Origin: DASRRB01 sp036732755
GTDB lineage: Bacteria > Planctomycetota > B15-G4 > SIAN01
DNA: 12,997 nucleotides
Reading direction: 5' to 3'
NCBI GenBank assembly: GCA_036732755.1
Contig: DAINBU010000129.1
Coordinates: forward strand, 1 to 12,997
Part shown: piece after piece, positions 6,989 to 12,997 of the stretch
How the letters are laid out: each line of letters begins with the position of its first letter
How positions within the stretch are numbered: position 1 is the first letter of the stretch
Notes under the pieces: model-generated
Databases searched by the model: none
Told to the model about the DNA's origin: nothing
Seen by the model: the letters and a program-made list of their open reading frames with translations, nothing else
Program-made: the position numbers and the translations under genes

Positions 6989-7501
6989 TCAGCCGTTCCC
7001 GTCGACCGCCGAGGGGCCGATGGCGAGGCGCTCGAGCGCGACCTCGGGCGCGGGGGCACCTTTCTCCCAGACGACCGACGCGGCGAGGAAGCCCCAGTCG
7101 CCGCGATGGCGGCGGCGCACCACGAACTCGCGCGCGCAGCGGAAGAGCGCGGCGCGCTTGCGCCGGTCGACGGCGCGCAGCGGCGGGCCGACGTCGCCGC
7201 GGCCGCGGCACTTGCACTCGACGAACCAGAGCACGCCGCCGCGCAAGGCGACCAGGTCGAGCTCGCCGCGCTGCAGGCGCAGGTTGCGGGCGACGACGGT
7301 GAAGCCGAGCGCGGCCAGGCGGCGCGCGACCGCCTCCTCGCCGCGCCGTCCCAGTTCGCGCCGGTCTCGATCGACCCGGTCCAGTCGGAGCCCTCTTGCG
7401 CCACGCGGACCTCCGGGAGGACGGCGGCCGCGGCCGCCGGTGACGGCCGCGTCGTGCTCACTTCGATTCGGCTTCGACCGCCTCGACCGGCGCCGCATCA
7501 T
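6989..7501 (-). CDS. yraN: YraN / UPF0102 family predicted nuclease-fold protein
   Basis: 170 residues from ATG 7501 (a second ATG follows directly at 7498). The family has a restriction-endonuclease-like fold related to Holliday junction resolvases; its physiological role is not settled. The core is residues about 46-165: ELGRRGEEAVARRLAALGF, then GELDLVA (E80, D82) and VECKCRG (E95-x-K97), the D...ExK active-site pattern. The first 45 residues are an Arg/Gly/Pro-rich stretch not typical of YraN, so the true start may be a non-ATG codon near residue 38-40, where CTC and CTG codons lie, although no GTG or TTG is in frame there. From ATG 7501 it overlaps the end of yajC by 44 bp, suggesting translational coupling. 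A 127-bp gap with a short hairpin (6901-6914) separates it from the sugar transferase. Confidence 0.85.
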   Translation of the reverse strand: MMRRRSRRSKPNRSEHDAAVTGGRGRRPPGGPRGARGLRLDRVDRDRRELGRRGEEAVARRLAALGFTVVARNLRLQRGELDLVALRGGVLWFVECKCRGRGDVGPPLRAVDRRKRAALFRCAREFVVRRRHRGDWGFLAASVVWEKGAPAPEVALERLAIGPSAVDGNG

Positions 7502-7868
7502 CCGACTTGAGGATGGTCTGGATCGCCTGCTTCTGGAAGCGCATCCGCAGCGGGTTCTTGTCGTCGACCTTCACCATCACCTCCTTTTCGGAGAGCGCGG
7601 CGACGGTCGCGATCAGTCCCGAAGAGAGGAGGACGCGGTCGCCCTTCTTGAGCGACGACATCAGCTCGGCCTGCCGCTTCCGCTCCCGGTTCGCCGGCCG
7701 GATCACGACGAAGTACATGATCCCGATCAGCGCGGCGACCAGGAACACCATGTCCGACATGCCGCTGCCCGACGCGGCGCCACCGCTCGGCGGAGCGCCA
7801 CCGCCCGGCGCGGCACTGCCGGCCGGATCGTTCTGGAACAGGAAGAGGAGCGCAGCGGCGAGGGGCAT
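7458..7868 (-). CDS. yajC: YajC, Sec translocon accessory subunit
   Basis: 136 residues. YajC is the small membrane partner of SecDF and SecYEG. After a Gly/Ala/Pro-rich N-terminus (residues about 12-36), a single transmembrane helix MVFLVAALIGIMYFVVI leads directly into the family signature RPANRERKRQAELMSSLKKGDRVL, followed by the beta-rich GLIATVAALSEKEVMVKVDD. The family motif is usually RPQ.K..K...M...L..GD.V, so the match is clear. The start is ATG 7868, with GGAG eight bases upstream. The usual partners tgt and secD are absent: yraN follows instead, and mnmA is divergent upstream across a 96-bp gap. Confidence 0.93.
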   Translation of the reverse strand: MPLAAALLFLFQNDPAGSAAPGGGAPPSGGAASGSGMSDMVFLVAALIGIMYFVVIRPANRERKRQAELMSSLKKGDRVLLSSGLIATVAALSEKEVMVKVDDKNPLRMRFQKQAIQTILKSDDAAPVEAVEAESK

Positions 7869-7919
7869 CAAGACGTCTCCGACGGTGTCGCGGGACCGGG
7901 GCGGGGAAAAAAGGGCCGG

Positions 7920-7925
7920 TATTGT
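7920..7925 (+). promoter_or_regulatory. Possible -10 element upstream of mnmA
   Basis: TATTGT in an otherwise GC-only stretch, 39 nt before the mnmA ATG and resembling the TATCAT and TATCGT elements in front of neighbouring genes. No -35 hexamer is recognised. Confidence 0.25.
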
Positions 7926-7964
7926 GTCGGTCCGCCCTCGGGGGGGCAAGCGAGAGCAGAGCGC

Positions 7965-9039
7965 ATGCGCATCGTGGTCGCGATGTCGGGGGGCGTCGAT
8001 TCGTCGGTGAGCGCGCTCCTCTTGCGGGAGGCGGGCCACGACGTCGTCGGCGTCTACCTGCGCAACGGGGTCGAGGGGCCGCGGGCGCGCGGCCGGGGCC
8101 ACGGCTGCTGCGGCGTCGCCGACGCGTGCGACGCGGAGGAGGTCGCCGCGCTGCTCGGGGTCCCCTTCTACGCGCTCGACGAATCGGCGGCGTTCGGCCG
8201 CATCGTCGACGAATTCGTCGCCGCCTACGCGCGCGGCGACACGCCCAACCCCTGCATCCAGTGCAACCGGGAGCTCAAGTTCGGCGAGCTGCTGCGGTTC
8301 GCGCGGGCGCTCGGCGTCGAGCACGTCGCGACCGGCCACTATGCGCGGTGTACCGCCGACGGCGAGGGCGTCGCGCTGCGGCGCGGGCGCGACCGCGCCA
8401 AGGACCAGTCGTACGTGCTCGCGCGCGTGCCGGCCGCGGCGCTCGCGCGCGCCCTCTTCCCGGTCGGCGAGCTCANNNNNNNNNNAGGTGCGCGCCCACG
8501 CGCGGCGCGCCGGCCTGCCGGTCCACACCAAGGCAGAGAGCCAGGAGATCTGCTTCGTCCCGACCGGCGACTACCGCGACCTGCTGCGCGAGCGGCGGCC
8601 CGAGCTCTTCCGCGCCGGGCCGATCCGCGACGCGGAGGGGAGCGAGCTCGGCGTGCACGACGGAGCGGCGGGCTTCACGGTCGGGCAGCGGCGCGGGACG
8701 CGGCTCGCGCTCGGCGCGCCGCGCTACGTCCTGCGCACCGAGCCGGCCGCCAACGCCGTGGTCGTCGGGACGCGCGCACAGCTGCTGCAGCGGAGCGCGC
8801 GGCTGCGCCAGGTCGAGTGGCTCGCAAGCGATCGGGACGCGGGTGCGTCGGGGGGGTGGTCGCTGCAGGTGCGCGCCCACCACGTCCCGGTCGCCGTCAC
8901 CGCCGTCGCGGCGGTCGATGCGACCGACGCCGTCGACGTCGCCCTCGCGCCTCCCGGCGAGGCGCTCACGCCGGGACAGGCGGGCGTCCTCTACGCCGGG
9001 GAGCGCGTGGTCGGGTCGGGCCTGCTCGCCTCGGCCTGA
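7965..9039 (+). CDS. mnmA: MnmA, tRNA-specific 2-thiouridylase (interrupted by an assembly gap)
   Basis: Makes s2U34 in tRNAs for Lys, Glu and Gln using ATP and a persulfide relayed from a cysteine desulfurase. Motifs: PP-loop SGGVDSS at residues 8-14, GHGCCGVADACDAEEVA, PNPCIQCNRELKFG with catalytic C97, ATGHYAR, KDQSYVLAR, then after the gap SQEICFVPTGDYRDLL carrying the second catalytic Cys, GFTVGQRRG, and a C-terminal beta domain ending GQAGVLYAGERVVGSGLL. About 357 residues, the normal length. The reading frame shifts by one across the ten N at 8476-8485. The conserved text on both sides (FPVGEL and VRAHARRAGLPV) fits if the missing piece is nine bases (T-K-x-E), so this is one intact gene and not a pseudogene. 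It is divergent from yajC, with only weak ribosome-binding sequence. Confidence 0.95.
8476..8485. other. Assembly gap (10 N) inside mnmA
   Basis: Ten N. Keeping the conserved MnmA frame on both sides needs a gap length that is a multiple of three, and nine bases would restore the family motif. The ten N are therefore a placeholder length. Confidence 0.95.
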
Positions 9040-9050
9040 GCCGCGGTCCG

Positions 9051-9117
9051 CTTCCGCCGCCGCCCGGGCTCAAGTGGCGGCGCCCGCCGGTCGATATCGC
9101 CGGAGCGGAAGGCTTTT
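9051..9117 (+). terminator. Possible stem-loop after mnmA
   Basis: CTTCCGC (9051-9057) pairs with GCGGAAG (9105-9111), with GCCGCC/GGCGGC pairing inside, and TTTT follows at 9114-9117. The loop is large and the T-run short, so this is only a candidate terminator between mnmA and the HEAT lipoprotein. Confidence 0.3.
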
Positions 9118-9163
9118 CCGGTGGCGCGCCGCGCCCCGACGCCTCCGCGGAGGAGAGGAAGTC

Positions 9164-9727
9164 ATGAAGTTCGTCGCCACCGTCGCCGCCGTCGTCGTCC
9201 TCGCCGGCTGCTCCTCGAACGAGATCACGGAGCACCCTTCGAATCCCGAGATCCAGCGCGAGATCACGCAGATCGTCGAGAACGTGAAGCACGAGCAGGG
9301 CACGGCGCTCTACTCCGACCTGCGCCGCCTCGTCGCCTACGACGTCTTCGCGGTCGAGCAGGTCGCGCCGCTCGCGACCGATCCGAACGCGCGGCTGCGC
9401 TCCAACGCGATGTGGGTCCTGGCGCAGATCAGGGACTCCGAGCGTCCCGATATCGGCACGCAGATCGACGCGATCCTGCGCAAGGGGACCAAGGACGACG
9501 ATGCGACCGTGAAATTCGAGGCTGCCGCCGGACTCGCGCAGCGCGGCTCGTGGGACGTCCTCCCGATCCTGATTGACGGCCTCGAGAACGACGACTCGAC
9601 CGTCCGCTACCGCTGCCACGAGCAGCTGGTGTCGACGACCTCGAAGAGCTTCGGCTACAACGTCGACGCGCCCGAGACCGACCGGCAGGCGGCCGCCGAG
9701 CGGTGGCGCCGCTGGTACGCCGGCTGA
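9164..9727 (+). CDS. HEAT-repeat lipoprotein
   Basis: 187 residues. The signal peptide is short: MKF, a hydrophobic run, then lipobox LAGC with C16, so the mature protein should be lipid-anchored in the envelope. Residues about 30-160 form alpha-helical HEAT-type repeats, for example VAPLATDPNARLRSNAMWVLAQI and LPILIDGLENDDSTVRYRC, a scaffold for protein binding. The C-terminus FGYNVDAPETDRQAAAERWRRWYAG is the aromatic W..W tail seen at the end of many small HEAT proteins. The start is firmly fixed by the purine-rich GGAGGAGAGGAAG directly upstream. It is the first of three uncharacterised genes between mnmA and miaB, and its C-terminal tail resembles that of the third. No enzymatic motif is present; a scaffolding role is inferred. 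Confidence 0.85.
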   Translation: MKFVATVAAVVVLAGCSSNEITEHPSNPEIQREITQIVENVKHEQGTALYSDLRRLVAYDVFAVEQVAPLATDPNARLRSNAMWVLAQIRDSERPDIGTQIDAILRKGTKDDDATVKFEAAAGLAQRGSWDVLPILIDGLENDDSTVRYRCHEQLVSTTSKSFGYNVDAPETDRQAAAERWRRWYAG

Positions 9728-9759
9728 GCGCGCTCGCACGGCTGAGCCGTCCGCCTCGA

Positions 9760-9765
9760 TATCAT
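9760..9765 (+). promoter_or_regulatory. Possible -10 element upstream of zinc-ribbon gene
   Basis: TATCAT followed by CCGCGCC, 46 nt before the ATG of the triple zinc-ribbon gene. The downstream sequence resembles the TACAAT-GCCGCGCC of the tRNA-Sec promoter. No -35 hexamer is recognised. Confidence 0.3.
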
Positions 9766-9811
9766 CCGCGCCTCGTCCGGACGGGTGGGCCGGACGCCAG
9801 GAGCGTGGTCG

Positions 9812-10261
9812 ATGCCCGGGTCCGCAGCGCGATCGGAGCGCATCCGTCCGTGCATGAAATGCGGAGCGCTCCTGCCCTTCTCGGCGCTGCGTTGCGGAGC
9901 GTGCGGCGCCGCCGTCGCAGGCGCCCCCGCCTCCGACGAACGCGTGCGTCCCTGCCTGCAGTGCGGCGTCATCCTGCGCTTCGACCAGGACCCCTGCCCC
10001 GAATGCGGCGCGCGCGCCAAGGGCGGCGACGACCGCGTGAAGCCGTGCGCGCAGTGCGGCGAGATCGTGCCGTTCGAGCAGCTCTACTGCGAGAAATGCG
10101 GGGAGCTGTCGATCCCGATCCAGCGCGACGAGATCGCGCCGCGGCTCGAGCTCGATCCCCGTCCCACGCTCGTGACCCAGTCGCCCGCGTTACTCGCGGG
10201 GCTCGCTCTCGCCATGGGCGTGGGGGCGCTGCTGCTCGCCGCCATCGAGATCGTGCGCTGA
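9812..10261 (+). CDS. Triple zinc-ribbon protein with C-terminal membrane anchor
   Basis: 149 residues from ATG 9812, chosen over an in-frame GTG at 9785 because AGGAG lies eight bases upstream of the ATG. Three tandem zinc ribbons follow one template, R-[IV]-[RK]-P-C-x-x-C-G...C-x-x-C: C14/C17 with C28/C31, C48/C51 with C62/C65, and C79/C82 with C93/C96. The spacing of about 31-34 residues points to internal triplication. A linker leads to one hydrophobic helix, about residues 125-147 (LLAGLALAMGVGALLLAAIEI), ending two residues before the stop, so the protein is probably tail-anchored with the ribbons in the cytoplasm. The function is unknown; rubredoxin-like or nucleic-acid-binding roles are both possible for such ribbons. 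It is followed 28 bp later by another zinc-ribbon membrane protein. Confidence 0.85.
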   Translation: MPGSAARSERIRPCMKCGALLPFSALRCGACGAAVAGAPASDERVRPCLQCGVILRFDQDPCPECGARAKGGDDRVKPCAQCGEIVPFEQLYCEKCGELSIPIQRDEIAPRLELDPRPTLVTQSPALLAGLALAMGVGALLLAAIEIVR

Positions 10262-10289
10262 CGCGCCGGCGTGCGACGAGGACCGCTCC

Positions 10290-11406
10290 ATGAAGATCTA
10301 TTTCTGCGATCTCTGCAACGAGAGCATCCCCCAGGAGGATCTCGAGCAGAATCGCGTCACGAGCGTGCGCGGCAAGATGATCTGCGCCCGCTGCGCCCCG
10401 TCGATCGCCGGCGCGGCCGGAGCCGCCGGCGGCGCCGGCGCCACCGGCGCGGGTCCGGTCGCCGCGTCCGCGGCCGCCGCGTCGGGCGGGGGGCGCCTCA
10501 TCGCCGTCGTGGCGGTGCTGCTCGCCGGCTTCGGNNNNNNNNNNCTACCTCGGCTGGAACGCGAACGGGCGGCTCGACCGGCAGGCCGATCCGGGGCCGC
10601 AGCTCGTCGCGCTCGACAAGACGCTCGGCGACGCCGTACGCCAGGTCGCGCAGCTCGAGGAGTCGCTGCGCGCCGAGAGCTCCGCGCGCGAGCGCGCCGC
10701 GGCCGAGCCGGCCAAGCTGCGCGAGGAGATGGGGGCGCACCTCGCGCGGCTCGAGGGGATCGAGCGCGACGTCGGGACGATCCGCAACGACCTCGCGAAC
10801 CTCAGCACCGACCGCAACAAGATCGTCTCGATCGACGCCAAGCAGGGGCAGTTCGAGCAGGAGCTCGACGCGCTGCAGCGCGAATTGAAGGACGCGGTGG
10901 CGAAGCTCGCCGCCGCCGCGGCGGAGCCGAAGGCGGCCGCGGCGTCCGGCGCCGGCGCGGCGCCGGCCAAGGACCCGACGCCGCAGCTCGACGCCGAGAC
11001 GAAGAAGCTGCTCGCCGACTTCGCGAGCAAGGAGGGGGCGGTGCGCTGGAGCGCCGTCGATCGCATCGCGCGGCGCCACGACCCGACGCTCCTCTCGTAC
11101 CTGCTGCCGATGCTCGAGGATTCCGACGCCTTCGTGCAGTTCCGCGCGATCGGCGCGATGCGCGAGCTCAACGCGAAGACCTCGGTCGGGCGGCTGGTCA
11201 AGCTGCTGCGCGACAACGACGCGATCGTGCGCGAGGAGGCGCAGGACGCGCTGATCACGCTGACCGGGAACCCGATGCGCTTCGACGTCGGCAACGGCCC
11301 CCCTCCCGAGCGCGACAAGGGCGCGAAGGCGTGGGAGGAGTGGTTCGAGAAGAACAAGGCGCGCTTCGAGGAGGCGCCCGCTCCCACCGGGCCGGCGAAC
11401 GGCTGA
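10290..11406 (+). CDS. Zinc-ribbon, single-TM, coiled-coil, HEAT-domain protein (interrupted by an assembly gap)
   Basis: About 371 residues. Domain order: an N-terminal zinc ribbon with C6/C9 (YFCDLC) and C32/C35 (ICARC); an Ala/Gly-rich linker to about residue 68; one transmembrane helix (LIAVVAVLLAGFG, then the gap, then YLGWN); a long charged coiled coil, about 100-190; an Ala-rich linker; and two HEAT-like repeats (WSAVDRIARRHDPTLLSYLLPML and FVQFRAIGAMREL). The C-terminus RFDVGNGPPPERDKGAKAWEEWF is the same kind of aromatic tail as in the HEAT lipoprotein upstream. The frame shifts by one over the ten N at 10535-10544; nine missing bases would keep it continuous. The start has GAGGA seven bases upstream. 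With the ribbon inside and the coiled coil and HEAT domain outside, it would span the inner membrane. The function is unknown. Confidence 0.85.
10535..10544. other. Assembly gap (10 N) inside the zinc-ribbon/HEAT membrane protein
   Basis: Ten N within the transmembrane segment. The reading frames on the two sides join only if the true gap is a multiple of three, as with the gap at 8476-8485. Confidence 0.95.
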
Positions 11407-11423
11407 GGCCGTCCGCGGGTCGG

Positions 11424-11429
11424 TATCGT
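11424..11429 (+). promoter_or_regulatory. Possible -10 element directly upstream of miaB
   Basis: TATCGT ends nine bases before the miaB ATG, and no Shine-Dalgarno lies between. If it is used, transcription would begin at or next to the start codon, giving a leaderless mRNA. Confidence 0.3.
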
Positions 11430-11438
11430 GCCGGCCCC

Positions 11439-12818
11439 ATGAATCCGGGCGACGTTCCCCTCCAAGACGCCGGCGGGCCGGCGACCCAGCAGCCGCCGAA
11501 GGTCTTCCTCGAGACCTTCGGCTGCCAGATGAACTTCCTCGACAGCGAGCTCGTGCGCGGGAGGCTCGCCGAACGCCGCTACGTCTTCACCACCGATCGC
11601 GCCGACGCCGACGTCATCGCGTTCAACACCTGCGCCGTGCGCGACCACGCCGAGGCACGCGTGCGCGCGCGGCTCTACGAGCTGCGCGAGACGAAGGCGC
11701 GCCGGCCCGAGGTCGTGGTCGCGGTGCTCGGCTGCATGGCGCAGCGCGAGGGCGAGGCGCTGCTCGAGAAGTTCCCGCACGTCGACATCCTGTGCGGCAC
11801 ACGGGAGTTCGGGCACATCCACGAGCTGGTCGACCGCGTGCGCGACGGCGGCGGCCCGATCGTCGCGCTCGGGGAGAGCGACCCGCTGCCCGACGCGCAC
11901 CGCGACCTCTCGCAGCGGCCGCACCGCCACTCGGCCTACGTGACGATCCAGCGCGGGTGCGACCGCGCCTGCACGTTCTGCGTCGTCCCGCGCACGCGCG
12001 GCCCCGAGGTCGAGCGGCCGATGGACGACCTCGAGGCGGAGGTGCGCGCGCTGGTCGCGGACGGCGTGGTCGACGTCACGCTGCTCGGCCAGATCGTGAA
12101 CGCCTACGGGCGCAAGAGCGGCGGCGACGCGACGCTCGCGCGGCTGCTGCGGCGGCTCGACCGGATCGACGGCCTGAAGCGGCTGCGCTTCATCACGTCG
12201 TTCCCGACGCTGGTCACTCCCGAGCTGATGCAGGCGCTCGCCGACTGCGGGAGCGTCGTCTCCTACCTCCACCTGCCGGTGCAGTCGGGCGCGAACTCCT
12301 GCCTGAAGCGCATGGCGCGCGGCTACACGGCCGACGCCTACCTGCGCCTCGTCGAGCGGTTGCGCGCCGTGGTGCCGCGCGTCGAGCTCGCGACCGACGT
12401 GATCGTCGGCTTCAGCGGCGAGAGCGACGCGGAGTTCGCGGCGACCGAGGAGTTGATGCGCCGCGTCGAATTCGTGCAGGCGTTCATCTTCAAGTACTCG
12501 GAGCGGCCCGGGACCGCGGCCGAGAAGCTGCAGCCCGACGACGTTCCGCAGGCGGTGAAGGAGGAGCGCAACCAGCGGCTCCTCGCGCTTCAGGACGGGA
12601 TCCAGCGGCGGCGCAACCGGGCGCGCATCGGGTCGGTGGAGGAGGTGCTGGTCGACGGGCCGAGCCGCCGCGACCGCAGCGTCCTCGCCGGCCGCTGTCG
12701 GGCGAATCGCATGGTCCACTTCCGCGGCGCGGCCGATCGCGTCGGCCGGATCGTGCCGGTGCGCATCCGCGACGCGACCGCGCTCTCGCTCACGGGCGAG
12801 ATCGTGACCGCGGCGTGA
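11439..12818 (+). CDS. miaB: MiaB, tRNA-2-methylthio-N6-dimethylallyladenosine synthase
   Basis: 459 residues. Radical SAM methylthiotransferase that converts i6A37 to ms2i6A37 in tRNAs reading U-starting codons, using two [4Fe-4S] clusters. The N-terminal UPF0004 domain carries cluster ligands C29 (ETFGCQMN), C65 (FNTCAVR) and C99 (VLGCMAQREG). The radical SAM core carries C174, C178 and C181 (QRGCDRACTFCVVPRTRG). Further family motifs are FITSFPTLV, LHLPVQSGANSCLKRM, TDVIVGFSGE and FKYSERPGT. The C-terminal TRAM domain spans about 395-455. The motif usually written GQNVN reads GQIVN here (I219), an unusual change. No Shine-Dalgarno precedes the ATG; a TATCGT lies nine bases upstream. It ends in a GTGA overlap with ribD. 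The length and all six cluster cysteines match the family. Confidence 0.97.
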   Translation: MNPGDVPLQDAGGPATQQPPKVFLETFGCQMNFLDSELVRGRLAERRYVFTTDRADADVIAFNTCAVRDHAEARVRARLYELRETKARRPEVVVAVLGCMAQREGEALLEKFPHVDILCGTREFGHIHELVDRVRDGGGPIVALGESDPLPDAHRDLSQRPHRHSAYVTIQRGCDRACTFCVVPRTRGPEVERPMDDLEAEVRALVADGVVDVTLLGQIVNAYGRKSGGDATLARLLRRLDRIDGLKRLRFITSFPTLVTPELMQALADCGSVVSYLHLPVQSGANSCLKRMARGYTADAYLRLVERLRAVVPRVELATDVIVGFSGESDAEFAATEELMRRVEFVQAFIFKYSERPGTAAEKLQPDDVPQAVKEERNQRLLALQDGIQRRRNRARIGSVEEVLVDGPSRRDRSVLAGRCRANRMVHFRGAADRVGRIVPVRIRDATALSLTGEIVTAA

Positions 12819-12997
12819 GCGCGGTCGACCGCTTCGACGAGCACGACGGGCGCGCGCTGCGGCGCGCCGTCGAACTCGCCGCCCGGGGCCGGACTGAGGT
12901 CGAGCCCAACCCGTCGGTCGGCGCGGTGGTGCATCACAGAGAAGAGCTCCTCGCCGAGGGGTTCCACCGGATGTACGGCGAGGCGCACGCGGAGATC
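12815..12997 (+). CDS. ribD: RibD, riboflavin biosynthesis deaminase domain, 5' part only
   Basis: The first 61 codons run to the right edge. RibD is the bifunctional deaminase/reductase of riboflavin synthesis; only the start of the deaminase is present. Motifs: ALRRAVELAARGR, then PNPSVGAVV at residues 31-39 (family PNPxVGAV), EGFHRMYGEAHAEI with H58 as zinc ligand and E60 as the catalytic Glu of the HAE motif. Starts with GTG, which overlaps the miaB TGA in GTGA, a four-base overlap pointing to translational coupling with miaB. A generic cytidine-deaminase-like protein is possible, but the PNPxVGAV plus HAE combination favours RibD. Confidence 0.88.
   Translation, partial: MSAVDRFDEHDGRALRRAVELAARGRTEVEPNPSVGAVVHHREELLAEGFHRMYGEAHAEI

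Noticed and set aside
8341..9039. mnmA as a frameshifted pseudogene
   Set aside because: The frame change coincides exactly with the ten-N gap and disappears if the gap is nine bases; all catalytic motifs are present.
1..12997. Selenoprotein genes with in-frame TGA, CRISPR arrays, transposases or toxin-antitoxin pairs
   Set aside because: I looked for catalytic-site TGA codons in the recognised genes and for repeat-spacer patterns or mobile-element genes, and saw none.

Overview
The window is a very GC-rich bacterial chromosome segment (almost every coding codon ends in G or C). It carries a selenocysteine tRNA, Sec-style bacterial lipoproteins, TPR and HEAT-repeat envelope proteins, and a polyprenyl glycosylphosphotransferase of the type found with exosortase/PEP-CTERM systems. 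The two HEAT proteins end in an aromatic W..W tail common in HEAT proteins of Planctomycetota and some other high-GC environmental phyla. That hints at lineage but does not settle it. Two runs of exactly ten N (8476-8485, 10535-10544) show that this is a draft or metagenome assembly.

Layout, left to right. (1) 1-1357, minus: a class V cysteine desulfurase running off the left edge, with an unexpected C-terminal continuation. (2) 1417-1513, plus: a canonical-length tRNA-Sec(UCA), divergent from the desulfurase, with a perfect 16-bp dyad between them. (3) 1514-1979: an AT-richer non-coding stretch with inverted repeats. (4) 2006-3070 minus and 3069-5444 plus: a divergent pair of predicted lipoproteins, one thioredoxin-like without CxxC and one TPR protein with a zincin HEIGH motif. 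Their start codons overlap in one CATG. (5) 5416-6861, 6989-7501 and 7458-7868, all minus: sugar transferase, YraN and YajC. (6) 7965-12997, plus: mnmA, HEAT lipoprotein, triple zinc-ribbon tail-anchored protein, zinc-ribbon/coiled-coil/HEAT membrane protein, miaB and the start of ribD.

How the genes may work together. A theme is sulfur and selenium in tRNA: the desulfurase could supply persulfide sulfur (or act on Sec), MnmA 2-thiolates U34, MiaB methylthiolates i6A37, and tRNA-Sec decodes UGA. A second theme is envelope proteins built from repeats and zinc ribbons. The three genes between mnmA and miaB look like a small cluster of unknown function, and the TPR-metalloprotease/thioredoxin-like pair is another uncharacterised unit. 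No transposase, integrase, CRISPR array or rRNA gene is visible.
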